Shown piece after piece: positions 33,337-45,117 of a stretch of DNA of 64,000 bases. The notes under the pieces were generated by a model. That model made no database searches and was not told the origin of the DNA. It saw only the letters and a list, made by a program, of their open reading frames with translations. The position numbers and the translations under genes are program-made. The DNA comes from Tuctoria greenei (Eukaryota; Streptophyta; Magnoliopsida; Poales; Poaceae), in assembly GCA_036927565.1 (NCBI GenBank), contig JAYESD010000010.1, forward strand, positions 114,296,866 through 114,360,865, written 5' to 3'. Every line of letters begins with the position of its first letter. Within the stretch, counting starts at the first letter, position 1.

Positions 33337-35026
33337 TCACTGATGTAAGTATCTAATACCCATAGATATCATGCGTGCCTCATGCTTTGATTGTGGAAGA
33401 GGTTTTGTCAATGGATCTGCAACATTCAAATTTGTGTGCACCTTGCATATCTTCACATCACCTCGGTCGATGATCTCTCGGATGAGGTGATAGAGTCGTA
33501 GTATGTGTTTGGATCTTTTGTGTGATCTAGGCTCCTTTGCCTATGCGATGGCTCCACTATTGTCACAGTAGAGATCCACAGTACTGGACGCGCTAGGAAC
33601 AACACCCGACTCAGAAACAAATTTTCTGATCCAAACATCTTCCTTTGCAGCTTCAGAAGCTGCAATATACTCCACCTCTGTCATTGAATCTGCTACTATA
33701 TGTTGCTTGGAACTTTTTGAGCTCACTGCCCCTCCATTGAGGCAGAATACAAAATCAGATTATGATCTAGAATCATCCTTATCAGTTTGGAAGCTAGCAT
33801 CAGTGTAACCTTTTACAACGAGCTCTTCTTCACCTCCAAACACTAAGAACGCATCCTTAGTTCTTCTCAAGTACTTAAGAATGTTTTTGACAATGGTCCA
33901 ATGAGAATCACCATAATCTGATTGATACTTGTTTGTGATGCTTAAAGCATAAGATACATCTGGGCGTGTACATAGCATGGCATACATGATGGATCCAATA
34001 GCCGAAGCATGAGGAATCGCTCTCATCCTCTTTTGCTCATCACGTGTCTAAGGACACTGACTCTTGCTTAGAGTAATGCCATGTGACATTGGCAAGAATC
34101 CTTTCTGGAATCTTGTATATTGAATCGATTCAATATCTTGTCAATATATGTCTCTTGGCTTAATCCAATTATCCTTTTAGATCTATTTCTATATATCTTT
34201 ATGCCCAAAATGTATGCTGCCTCTCCTAAATCCTTCATTGAGAAAAATTTTCTTAATGAGGATTTAACATCATCAAGCATTGGAATGTCATTTCCGATCA
34301 ATAATATGTCACTACATATAGGACCAGAAATACATGTGCGCTCCTACTAAACATCTTGTAAATACAAGGTTCTTCTACATTCTTGATGAAACCAAACCCT
34401 TTGATCACTTCATCAAAATGTAGATTCCAACTCCGAGATGCCTTCTTCAACCCATAGATGGACTTATGAAGCTTGCATATTTTACTAGCATTTTTAGGAT
34501 CGACAAAACCCTCAGGTTATGTCATGTACACTTTCTCAGTCAGACTTCCATTAAGAAAGGTTGTTTTGACATCCATCTGCCATATTTCATAATCAAAATA
34601 TGCAGTAATTGCTAAGAGAATCCAAATAGACTTTGGCATTGCGACGAGTGAGAAAGTTTCATCATAATCAACACCTTGAATTTGTTTGAAACCTTTCGCC
34701 ACCAGTCACGCTTTATAGATGTGAACATTTCCATCCATATCAGTCTTTTTCTTGAAAATCCATTTACAATCGATATGTCTCACACCTTCGATTGGATCAA
34801 CCAAGTTCCAAACTTGATTTTCATGCATGGATTCAATTTCGGATTCCATGGCTCCAAGCCACTTTTCAGAGTCGGGTGCTGTCATTGCTGCGGTATAGGT
34901 CGTGGGCTCATTATTGTCCAACAACACCATGTCATGCTGCTCCATGGTTAGAAGCGTTAACTTTTCAATCGCACGATGTACCCTCGTAGACCTTCGTGGG
35001 GTTGGTGTTTCATCAACTGGTTGCAC
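33337..35026 (-). pseudogene. Copia 2 RT and RNase H
   Basis: RT blocks: CKWIFKKKTDMDG and the MDVKTTFLNGSL motif (34702-34517). The catalytic YVDD site near 34307-34319 is broken by a 1-bp loss in the first Asp codon. RT continues with MKDLGEAAYILGI (34301-34068) and YAMLCTRPDVSYAL. RNase H (33726 to 33337) has SKSSKQHIVADSMTEVEYIA and the end block DPLTKPLPQSKHEA, closing at TGA 33339-33337. At least four frame changes occur. Confidence 0.88.
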
Positions 35027-35990
35027 AACATCTTATACATCCTGTAAAGGATCAGTGGATGCCGAAACATTTTCAGGTATTTCTGGAATTTCTTCAAGAT
35101 GCACCTTGCTCCCACTAACTCCTTTTGAGAGAAACTCTTTCTCCAAGAAGACACCATTGCGAGCGGTAAACACTTTACCCTCTGTTCTAATATAAAGGTA
35201 ATATCCTTTGGTCTCCCTAGGATATCCCACAAAGAAGAATTTTTCTGATTTGGGAGTGAGTTTGTCTGCCGTCTAACGTTTGACATAATAATCACACCCC
35301 CAAACTTTGAGGAAAGACAGTCCGGCATGTTTCCCGATCCACATCTCATATGGTGTCTTCTCAAAAACCTTAGTTGGGACTTTGTTTAGTGTAAGCAAAG
35401 CAGTTTCAAGAGCGTAACCCCAAAAGGATAGTGGAAGATCTGCTTGGCTCTTCATCGACCTAACCATGCCTAACAAGGTTCGGTTCCTCCATTCGGACAC
35501 CCCATTCTATTGAGGCATTCCAGGTGGGGTCAACTGTGGAATAATTCCACATTGTTTTAAATGATCATAAAATTCATGGCTCAAATATTCACACCCACGA
35601 TCAAATCGTAGAAGTTTAATTGTCTTGCCCAATTGATTTTGTATTTCATTCTGAAATTCTTTGAACTTTTCAAAGGATTCAGACTTGTACCTCATTAGGT
35701 AGACATAACCATATCTACTAAAGTCATCGGTAAATGCGATGAAGTACTGAAAACCACCTCTGACAATTGAACTCATTTGTCCACATACATCTGTATGTAT
35801 AAGTCCAAACAAGTCAGTCACTCTCCCACTTTGACCAGTGAAGGGTGCTTTGGTCATCTTCCCAAACAAACAAGATTGGTATGTGTCAAGTGATTCAAAA
35901 TCAAATGAGCTTAGTAAACCATATTTATGGAGTTTTCAATGTGTTTCTCATTTATATGACCTAAGCAACAATGCCAAATAGAAGTGGGAT
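35027..35990 (-). pseudogene. Copia 2 integrase
   Basis: The core (35869-35507) has LIHTDVCG and LRFDRGCEYLS; a stop then falls just before the NGVSEWRNRTLL block that holds the catalytic Glu (35500 onward). The C-terminal part (TPYEMWIGKHAG) follows. The D, D and E codons are all readable but in an interrupted frame. The zinc part near 35870-35990 is frame-broken. Confidence 0.86.
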
Positions 35991-36640
35991 TTAGATCATT
36001 TTATCGAGCCCTTTTGGTATTAATGTTACAGACAGCTTATCCCCAAGATCAAGAACATATATTCCATTCACTAATGAACATTGAGCATAGAAAATATCAT
36101 TGTAATAAATGGAACAACATTTGTTCTTTATTACAATCTCATAACCATCAACTTCTTCTAAACATGAAAAAGAGATAATGTTCTTGCTTAAAGTAGGAAT
36201 ACAATAACAATTATTCAATTCCAACACTAATCCTGAGGGTAATGACAAGTGGTAGGTTTCGACAGCTATGACCGCAACTTTTGCTCCATTGCTGACACGA
36301 ACATCCAACTCGCCTTTTGCAAATCTTCTAGTCTCACTTAGACCCTGCAACGATTTGCAAGTGTGAATCATCGATCCAGTATCAAATACCCATGATTCAC
36401 TAGAAGATAAAGCAATGTTAATTTCTATAACATTTATACTTAAAGCAGAAGTCTCACTTCCCTTCTTCTTCTTCATATCCTCCAAGTACTTCTTGCAGTT
36501 TCTAGACCAGTGCCCCTTAGCATGACAGTGAAAGCATTCATCATCAAGAGAAGGGCCAGATTTGCCCTTTGGCTTACACTTTGAGCTTGATGGCTCATCA
36601 AGAACCTTTTCCTTACCTTTGCCTTAAGGATGCATCACAC
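35991..36640 (-). pseudogene. Copia 2 gag C-terminus (zinc knuckle) and protease
   Basis: A CCHC knuckle CFHCHAKGHWSRNC lies at about 36540-36497. The same frame runs into the protease with WVFDTGSMIHTC, the D-T-G site, and on to LDLGDK near 36030. A TAA near 36626 separates it from the upstream gag. Confidence 0.86.
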
Positions 36641-37162
36641 ACTTCCTCTTTTTATTCTCCTTTTCCACCATCATCACATGAGTGGCATTTTTCTTAATGC
36701 TTTCTTCAGCTGTTTTAAGCATCCCATGCAATTCAGCAAAAGTTTTCTCCATGCCATTCATTTGAAATTCAATATAAATGGCTCGTAGATCGGTGGGAGC
36801 GACTGGAGAACAACGTCAATAGCCTGATCATCCTTGACTTCAGAAACAAGTTTGCCCAAAGATTCAATGTAACTAATCATTTTGATTACATGAGGGTTGA
36901 CCGGGCTACCCTCCGCCAACTTGCATGAGAACAAGGACTTTGAGATGGTATATCTCTTAGCTCTAGCTTGATTCTCAAACATTCCACGCAGTCCCTCAAT
37001 CATAGAATAAGCATTTGTATGCTCATACTTTTTTTGCAGATCAGGGGACATAGTGGCGAGCATGAGGCAGCTTACATTAAGCGCATCATCGCAATGCTTC
37101 ATATAAGCTCTATGTGCTGCAGTAGTTGCATCAGTTGAGAGGTCATCAGGGTATGGCTGCAG
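36641..37162 (-). pseudogene. Copia 2 gag, main part
   Basis: Plant Copia gag with AAHRAYMKHCDDALNVSC, MFENQARAKRY and SLPPIYEPFILNF. It is cut at 37162 by the hAT insertion; the N-terminus lies at 38133-38275. Bases 37155-37162 are one copy of the hAT target duplication. Assembles the particle when intact. Confidence 0.87.
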
Positions 37163-38132
37163 CAGGGCCGGTCCTGGGGCAGTGCGCAAGGGGGACCGCC
37201 CCCGGGCCCCCGAAAACTAGGGGGGCCTATCTATGAATATTTAGTATATAAACTTTAAGAATTACCATGTTATATTTCTTTTAGAATTCAAGTTCAATAA
37301 GGTAAAAATAGGAAAGCAAGTTAAATAAGCTTGAACATGAGGTCGAAACTCACTTCTAATCAGACCACCCTCTTAAAATCCTCCAACGCCAACAAAAAAC
37401 TCCACACACATGTCTATTCACACGGTCTAGCTACCCCTGCCAGGAAGCTTATTTTTTATTCCCTAATGGGCCTAAAATCTCCATAGTGTCTAACTCCAAA
37501 GGGAAGTCGGGGCAACTTAAAATCTCACGACACTACGACAATGTGCAGTCTGAAAGGTTGCTCAGCTCTACTGCTCATCGCAATACGACACACGAAAAAA
37601 ACATAGGAAGTGGTGTCGATGATGTTGGCACGCGCAACTAACAGAAGTGGCAAGCCAGTGACGACGATCCAATACCAGATGATAATCAAAGTATCAAACG
37701 CCCCAAATCCCCTTGCCCTTATGCTTATAGTGCCTACGCCACTGAATGGTAGATAGATTAATTGATTTAATCTATTTTATTCACAATTTCAGCAACATTG
37801 TGTTGACTAGAAAGTAAATATCAAATAATAAAATAGGAGAAAAATGTAAGGATGAATTCATAAAATCATAAAAGGGTCATAGTTGGATCACTTTATGCAT
37901 TGTAAAAAATTATTGGACGAGATTAACTTTAGTAGCGTTCATCGTCAATAATTTCTCATAAAAAATAATAGAAGAAACTTTTAAATTAATATTGCAAATA
38001 ATTATATATAAATTTTTTATTTTAATATATTATTTATTTTGTGGATAACAAAAGATAATTAAATTTTAATTTTTATATAGAGGCCCCCACTCTAGGTTGG
38101 CCCGGGCCCCTAAAACCTCAGGACCGGCGTTG
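37163..38132. mobile_element. Non-autonomous hAT transposon, 970 bp
   Basis: Imperfect terminal inverted repeats (CAGGGCCGGTCCTGGGG at the left; CAACGCCGGTCCTGAGG as the reverse complement of the right end, 14 of 17 matching), extended by subterminal G/C-rich inverted stretches. Flanked by a perfect 8-bp duplication ggctgcag (37155-37162 and 38133-38140), the hAT length. The interior is AT-rich without a transposase ORF. It must be moved in trans. Confidence 0.9.
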
Positions 38133-38275
38133 GGCTGCAGAAGAACGTATTCGATTTTCTCTTGTCTAAGAACGATTCTAAGGTTGTGGTACCAATCGAT
38201 AAAGTTAGCTCCATTGAGCTTTTCCTTTTCAACCACAAATCACAAATTGAAACTGGAATTGTTACTAGCAGACAT
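38133..38275 (-). pseudogene. Copia 2 gag N-terminus
   Basis: Starts at ATG 38275-38273 (MSASNNSSFN), with a stop at about codon 11 and the block NFIDWYHNLRIVLRQEK. It joins the main gag part across the hAT insertion. Confidence 0.85.
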
Positions 38276-39649
38276 GATCTACAATAAAAAATAAATATGC
38301 AAGGTTTATCACTATGTTATGTACCAATCTTCTATTAACGGTTTAATAAAAGATATCACCACTATATGATTATCGTCTTCCCTCTAACGACATATAGTGG
38401 TTCAAGATCCATATTCACTAATTCCTGCGAGCTTTGGCTTCACTACTAGGAAATTAGTGACATAGGTAAACAACAATTGTTAATCACATCCCTATGTGAC
38501 TCTTATTTGTTAGGTGACATCCAATGCCCCGGCTCCCAACTCTATGCCATAAAGCCCAAAACCGTTTTGATAGCTTTGTTGAGTAAACCAACACTATGCA
38601 TGTGAATGTCCAACATTCACCCTATGCATTATGATAGATGATGGTACTTTGCTTTGGCAAAGCAAGCACACAACAATCAAAATAACATAGTGCAGCTATT
38701 CGTTAATGGCATCAAATACTCAACTTTTGCGAGAGAAGCTATTATATCATGACAAAACATCCACCATATGAAAAGCATGAAAAGAATAGCAATAAATGAA
38801 CATAACAGGCATATGATCATATCACATTGTGAATAGTATGGCCTTTAGAATCATAATGGTCTCCATCGCCATGGTTCCATCATGATCTGAGCTGCCATGC
38901 CTCCCTTCTTGTGGTGATCTCCATCACCACCATGCTTGATGGCATCTCCATGATAATAAAAGAAGCTAATACAACTAATAGCTACCAAATAAATTACATG
39001 AGAGATCAGGCATCACAGGTTGACACGCAGGTCATTATACAATTATGTGACAACTTCAACCCAGATGTATTAAATTTGCAACATGCAGACTGCATGAATA
39101 TTACACACAGATCATCACATCACAATAAGGCCATACCATTCACATCATTCCCTGCAAAAATGAGTGAAGCGTAGAACGATTTCTAGCGCAAAATGATATT
39201 ATGTGACCACTATAGCAAGCAGCGAAACGGCGGTCCCGCGGGTTTTAGGGCAGTGCCCAAAACACCATGCAAAATTACATAGATTGCATCTATGAAATCA
39301 CTATGAAAATCTCATCGTATTGATCAAATCAATCCAAATCCGAGCCATTCAGAATGCCTCAATTTTCAATGTGAACGGTTATTTATGAGTAGATCGCGAC
39401 TCATGACTGTGGTCTGTTGGCTCAATCTGTTAGCTATGTATGCGATTAGTCCCAATGGTGATTCCAGCCGGTAGAGACATGTTGCGCACACAGTAGAGCA
39501 GGAACACAAACTAACCCTTTAGTCATATACGATCGCAATCTACTCTAACCAATTCCAAACCCTAAAAATTGCGCGGAAAAATTCATCGTATGAGCATGTC
39601 TGCAGTAGATCCCATCTACTAGCAAGATCCAGTCCAAAAACTACGCAAG
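38276..39649. other. Copia 2 5' leader
   Basis: About 1.4 kb with only short ORFs. No RNA gene or clear transposon found. Confidence 0.6.
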
Positions 39650-39664
39650 TCAGCTCTGATGCCA
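39650..39664 (-). other. Primer-binding site of Copia 2
   Basis: TGGCATCAGAGCTGA on the minus strand, one base inside the LTR; close to the initiator-Met tRNA complement with one change. Confidence 0.85.
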
Positions 39665-39665
39665 C

Positions 39666-40169
39666 TGTTGGGAAATAGGCGGTACGCTACTCTAGCAATT
39701 CTACCATATCACCCAGGAAACATGCGAGTACAGAGGTCATAGATCGTTACCGCTAGACGCGCAGTGCAGCAGAACGTAGACGCTCGTCGGTGTAGAGGAA
39801 GCAAACGATCTCGTTTGACTCCTCCTCGTCCTCGTCACGGCAGCAAGTAGACGATCATGATCGTCGCAGTCGATTAGCATAGCAGTAGCAGCAGCGCCTC
39901 CACTGGAGTACACACATATGGGGAGGAACACCGTGCGCCGGTGTGCTAGCACCGCATGCGCAGCAAGGGTCTCGGCGTGAGGCCTGCGAGGGGTGGCGGC
40001 TAGGGCTGTCACGTGGTGGAGTAATTAGCCCCTAACCTTACCCCTAGTATTTATTGGCGTACTAATGGGCTTTTAGGTCGCCCATTAGTACCCTAATTAC
40101 TTATAGATCAAATATCCAACAGGTATTAACCCGAATTGTTATGATTTCCTCTTGGGCATATCACCAACA
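39666..40169 (-). repeat. 5' LTR of Copia 2
   Basis: 504 bp, TG at 39666, CA at 40168-40169. The TATA box equivalent at 40049-40056 reads AATAAATA on the minus strand, so the box seen in the 3' LTR is altered here. Confidence 0.92.
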
Positions 40170-40549
40170 GTTCATATTAACCATAATCTCATTAATGCAT
40201 AATTAAATAGTATAGTTGTTCTCCTATCCCAATTAATTAAGCGAAGCAAAGGTAAGAAGCCCTTCCTTACTCTCTACCATGTATTCCAGATGACAAGGAT
40301 GGTTAAACAAAGCTAGTAAACTTCCTATCATAGGATTCCCATCATATTTGACACAAGCATGCAGTTTTGAAAACAAGACATTTATTGTAAAAACGGGATC
40401 AATATGTTCAAGGACACTTGCCTTGCTATTGGGCTTGGTCGGGATCAAAGTATTCAAATTATTGGTGCTGGAGGTCCTCTGCAACACTATTTGTGCACTC
40501 TTCGATTGTGTTTCTTGTCTTGTATGTTTATTGTGCGGATTAGACGGAT

Positions 40550-42152
40550 TTGCGCTAGAAAGTGCCACGGAGGATCTACAGGACCAAGAGTTTGAAGGCT
40601 TTGACCCGAACCAATCCCAAGAGCAAGGCAAGTGTCCTTGAAGCATATTGATCCTGTTTCTAAAATAAATGCTTTGTTTTCAAAACTGCATGCTCGTGTC
40701 AATTTGATGGGAATCCTATGATAGGAAGTTTACTAGCGTTGTATGACCACCCTTGTCACCTGGAATTTATGATAGAGAGTCGAAATGGGATTTTTACCTT
40801 TTTGCTTTGCTTAATTAATTGGGATGGGAAGACAACTATACCACTTAACTTAATTATGCATTTATGAGATTATGATTGACATGAACTGGTTAATATGATA
40901 TGGTAATGGGTGATCTAAGCAAGCCTGGTATGTTGATGGGTTGGATGATATGGTGGTTTGCTTGCTTTAGATCTAACGACCGGTTCATGCGAGAATAAGC
41001 CAGGACTACAGTGCTACCACGAGGCCAAGTATGGGTGCGGCATAGCTGATTAATTAGGGCTTTGCTAGTGTTGTTTGGACCACTAAGGATGCTCGGGGAA
41101 GGGGTAGTCGGGTTGGGTTTGTTGATGATTGGTGGGATTACCCTGGGATTCGAATGGCTCAAGAGGGGGCCCTTGGTTGATGATGTGCTCAGTTGGAGGC
41201 ATCGCCACTGATGAAACCACAATGGGGTCTAAATAGGCTAGTAAGCCCTTTGTAAAGGCTATTTTGTGATCTATTGGCCATACACCAAAGGAAGTGTAAT
41301 TGGTATAAGGGAGGTTCTTCTGTCGCCGACGGGTGATGAAATCACAAACACGTGGGTAAAGTGATACAAACTCTGCAGAGTCTAATAAAACTATCATGAT
41401 AGTCGTGCTCCCAGTTATAAGCACCTGAACAACTTCCATGATTAGAGAGAACTTGGTATTGGGATGGTTTTTGGGATGGTTATGGTTGGTAATGGTTGTG
41501 GTTAATGATATGGTTATGGATGGTTATGAATTAAATTTTGATATTTATTATGGTTATTGGTAATGAGAAATCTGGTATATGGATGATGGTAATGAATATG
41601 GACTGGTATTATGATGATTACATGGTTTATGATGGGTCTATTTCCCATACATATAATATATGTTGCTTTTTTTTCAAATGTTTTAATGTACTTTTTCAGC
41701 ACTTAGCCATTATTATATTCGTCATTTGAATGAGCTACATGTCATACTTCTCACACTTGCTGAGTACGACATGTACTCACTCTTGCAATTCCCTCACCAA
41801 CAGTTGCAAGTCAGAATTGGGAGTATTACAGTGATAATGCGGAGTTCTAGGCCGTGTCTACCGTCAGCTTTGCCTGTGGAGTGTTGGAGCCGCGCTATAC
41901 CTTTTGCTTATGCTTCTTAGTTGCTTAGTTGCTCAGTTTAGTTTATTTCCGCTGCATTAGTTGAAACTGTCATTAATATTCATTAATGCTTGTATTCGAG
42001 GATATTATGCATTGTGTAATAAAAGTACTTATTAGTCTTGTTCTGTGGTAATTTTTTGTATATCCTTTTGTGAATGCACTCATGTATGTGTGTTGAACAT
42101 CCTGGGCACACATATGCGTTCACTTGGTCTATTTTCGGAATCGGGTGTCACA
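40550..42152 (+). repeat. Tekay-like 5' LTR, plus-strand copy (right arm of the inverted pair)
   Basis: It ends GGGTGTCACA at 42152 and is followed by a primer site, so it is the 5' LTR of the plus-strand element with gag at 42421. Reverse-complement similarity to 30674-31887 plus 40170-40485 is plain over its whole length. The left limit is uncertain because the two arms meet near 40485-40550. Confidence 0.85.
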
Positions 42153-42155
42153 AAT

Positions 42156-42171
42156 TGGTATCAAAGCCAGG
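42156..42171 (+). other. Primer-binding site of the plus-strand Tekay-like element
   Basis: TGGTATCAAAGCCAGG, three bases inside the LTR end; initiator-Met tRNA type, like 17491-17505. Confidence 0.9.
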
Positions 42172-42420
42172 TTGACCATAGGATGCAGCCTAGATAGAAT
42201 GGACACTTTAGAGCACATAGGAGCACTCAAAAATCAATGTGTTTTTGCTTAGTTTGTTGTTTGCTATATATCGGTTGCTTGTGTGCATAATAGAGGATTT
42301 TGGGATGCTTTAGCATTGCCATGTCCATCGAGGCTAGTATAGGTATATGTTTAGTTTCATATCCCTGGATGCATATAGTTGGGGACGTCTTCTAAATTAT
42401 TATCTCTTGCTTTTCTTCCG

Positions 42421-43584
42421 ATGGTGAGGACTCATAACCAGAGGGATGGCAATGATGAGGAGGAGAACAATGGAGCACCTTAGAATAACAATGGACAAGG
42501 ACCTGCTCATGGAGCTATCAACATTGAGCAGTTATTGGCCACGCAGAACTAGCTCATGCAGACCATGATACAGACTATGGGACAGCTGCAGGCTAGTAAC
42601 ATCAATAATCAGCCCCACATGCCTCCACTGCCACCCCCGCCTCCTCATAACTGGTTGGGAGAGTTCATGAGGACTAGGCCGCTGACCTTTGCTCAAGCCG
42701 CTGACCATATGGATGCTGACGATTGGCACAAGTCCGTGGAGAAGAAGCTAGCTATTGTCCAATGCAGTGACTGACAGAAGGTTCTATTTGCTTCTCATCA
42801 ATTAATTGGAGCAGCTGCATATTGGTGGGATTGCAATGCTCATGAGAATCAGGAGAGGATTACTTGGGCTGAGTTCAAGGAGAGCTTCCGTTCTCGTTAT
42901 GTGCCGGAAGGAGTTATGATCTTGAAGAGGCAAGAATTTGAGAACTTGAGGCAAGGGAGATCGAGTGTGGGTGAATATCTCAATAAATTCACTCAACTTT
43001 CAAGGTATGCCCCTGAAGATGTCAGTTGGGACAGCCAGAAGCAGTACTTGTTCATGAGAGGCTTGAACAATGAGATCCAAGTGCAATTGCTCAATTGTGA
43101 TTATGCTAACTTCCAGAATCTTGTGGACAAAGCAATTGTTGTGGAGAACAAGGTTTGTGAGATGGAGCAAGACAACAAGACGAAGGCGCCATATCAAAGA
43201 CAGAAACAAGGAAGTAATGTGCACCCTCGCTTTGCGCCTCCTAATGCGCCATATTACAGCTCCTCTGCGCCTGCTCAACACCCTGGTTATGCACCGCTCC
43301 CAACTCAGTTTGTGCAGCAGCGCCCTGTCATGCAAGCACCTAGGCCTCCAATGCCTTATGCACCTCATGCCAATTTTCCTGGTGCAAACATTCAGAATCA
43401 AGCTCGTCCCAACAATTCTGGTGTAGTTAAGAAGTGTTATACTTGTGGAGAAGCTGGACACTTTGCACATTAATGTCCCAAGTCAGGCCTTGCTCAAGGA
43501 AGCAATGCGCCGAGTCAAAACCCAAGACACAATGGAGGACAGCCGCAAGGGAACCGTGGACAACAGAATTTCGCTCGTGGCAAC
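42421..43584 (+). pseudogene. Tekay-like gag
   Basis: Starts at ATG 42421 (MVRTHNQRDGND). In-frame stops occur at about 42481, 42550 and 42772. The region after 42775 has WWDCNAHENQERITW, VGEYLNKFTQLSRYAPEDV and a Pro/Gln-rich stretch. The CCHC knuckle starts CYTCGEAGHFAH and has a TAA (43471-43473) just before its last Cys. It is clearly homologous to the gag at 14278-16209. Confidence 0.9.
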
Positions 43585-45042
43585 GTGAACCATGTCTCTA
43601 CGGAAGATGCGCAACAAGCGGATGACGTGGTCATTGGTATGTTTCTCGCAAACTCCAACCCGACGACTATGTTATTTGATTCCAGAGCATCGCATTCATT
43701 CATTGCATCGAAATATGTTTCCAAGTATAGTTTTCCTATCTCTCATATAAAGTTTATTCTATTGGTTAAGTCTCCTGGAGGAGAGATGAGGACAAATATA
43801 GTATGTTCAAAAGTAAGCCTTAGTATAAGGGGGGTAGACTTCTTTGCCAACCTCATTGTTTTGGATTCTCAAGGATTGGACATTATACTTGGTATGGACT
43901 GGTTGAGGAAGCACCATGGAGTTATTGAGTGTGCCACGGAGATGGTGAAGTTGACCAATGAGGAAGGGATCACCATAGAATTTGAAGCATCTCAACACGC
44001 ACCGAGGCAATTGGAACTGGACATGGGCGGTGCCGCAATTGAGGAGATTCCGGTGGTGTGTCAATTTTTGGATGTGTTTCCGGATGAGTTGCCAGGTATG
44101 CCACCTGATCGAGACATTGAGTTTGTTATTGGTTTAATACCTGGAACTGCACCTATAGCTAAGAGGCCATATAGGATGCCTCCTAAGGAATTAGCGGAGC
44201 TCAAGAAGCAAATTTTAGAGCAACTAGAGAAGGGTTTTATTCGCCCCAGCTCTTCACCTTGGGGAGTGCCCATTCTTTTTGTGGACAAGAAGGATGGGTC
44301 GCAAAGAATGTGTGTGGATTATATCTTGCCCCGTATGGAGGACTTGTTTGATCAGATGAAGGGTGCTTGTGTTTTCTCCAAGATTGATTTGAGGTCAGGC
44401 TACTTCCAAATGAAGATTAGACCATCGGACATACCCAAGACAGCTTTTAGGACACAGTATGTATCATATGAGTACACTGTGATGTCCTTTGGATTGACCA
44501 ATGCACCTGCATATTTTATGTACCTCATGAATAAGGTCTTCATGGAGTACTTGGATAAGTTTGTAGTGGTGTTCATAGACGACATTATGATCTAATCGAA
44601 GGATGAGAAGGAACATGAGGAACACTTGAGGCTCACATTGCAGAAATTGAGGGGGCATCAATTGTATGCCAAGTTCAACAAGTGTCAGTTTTGGTTGAAA
44701 GAAGTGTCGTTTTTGGGTCATATCATCTCGGGAGGAGGTGTTTCGGTTGACCCCATAAAAGTAAGAGATGTGCTAAAATGGGGGCCACAGCTGAATGTCA
44801 AGGAAATAAGGAGTTTTCTTCGGATGGCAGAATATTACCGTTGATTCAAAAATAGCCAAGCCAATGAGAGAATTGCTAATGAAGGGAAAGGCTTTCCAAA
44901 GGACTGAAGCTTGTCAAAACAGTTTTGAGGAGTTGAAGAAAAGGTTAACAACAGCCCCAGTTTCAGTTTTGCCGGACGTGAGCAAGAGTTTTGATATATA
45001 TTGTGATGCATCGAGACAAGGACTTGGATGCGTGCTCATGCA
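43585..45042 (+). pseudogene. Tekay-like protease, RT and start of RNase H, truncated
   Basis: The protease site reads LFDSRASHSFI, with Arg (43684-43686) where the D-S-G site has Gly. The RT lacks about 12 residues between CVDY and LPRMEDLF near 44320, compared with the copy at 14278. The catalytic VVFIDDIM is intact but a stop follows at 44593. Further stops and a frameshift near 44840-44864 precede the RNase H start (YCDASRQGLGCVLM). The gene ends at 45042 where a CACTA terminus begins, so the rest should lie beyond the window. Confidence 0.9.
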
Positions 45043-45117
45043 CACTACAAGGATTCCACCCTGATGCAATGATTGTACTGCAACAAATACTAAATCATTG
45101 CAGTAAGCTTGGTCTTT

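Larger units (their letters stand above)
31888..40169 (-). mobile_element. Ty1/copia retrotransposon (Copia 2) with nested hAT element
   Basis: LTRs at 31888-32394 and 39666-40169; target duplication gttca (31883-31887 and 40170-40174). Minus strand: gag (38275 to about 36490), protease, integrase, RT and RNase H down to a TGA at 33337. Primer site at 39650-39664. The lineage is a plant Copia group with short LTRs; I do not assign it further. The left LTR's terminal bases are altered (aactagg where the other has tgttggg) and its right end reads ccaata for ccaaca. Frameshifts and stops are many. Confidence 0.92.
30674..40549 (-). repeat. Tekay-like LTR, minus-strand copy (left arm of an inverted pair), split by Copia 2
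   Basis: It starts TGTGACATCC at 30674, the reverse complement of the LTR end at 42143-42152. It runs to 31887 and resumes at 40170 after the Copia element, to about 40485-40550. The two parts together are about 1.6-1.7 kb. No primer site or interior is attached on its left, so it is a solo or truncated LTR. Similarity to the right arm is high throughout, with scattered changes. Confidence 0.85.

Noticed and set aside
38441..38453. CACTACTAGGAAA, which looks like a Caspar-type CACTA end
   Set aside because: No matching inverted end or 3-bp duplication nearby; a single 13-base match in a leader is not enough.
40233..40646. 137-codon minus-strand ORF across the palindrome centre
   Set aside because: It spans the junction of two inverted LTR arms; the matching text in the right arm is interrupted by stops. 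No domain recognised.
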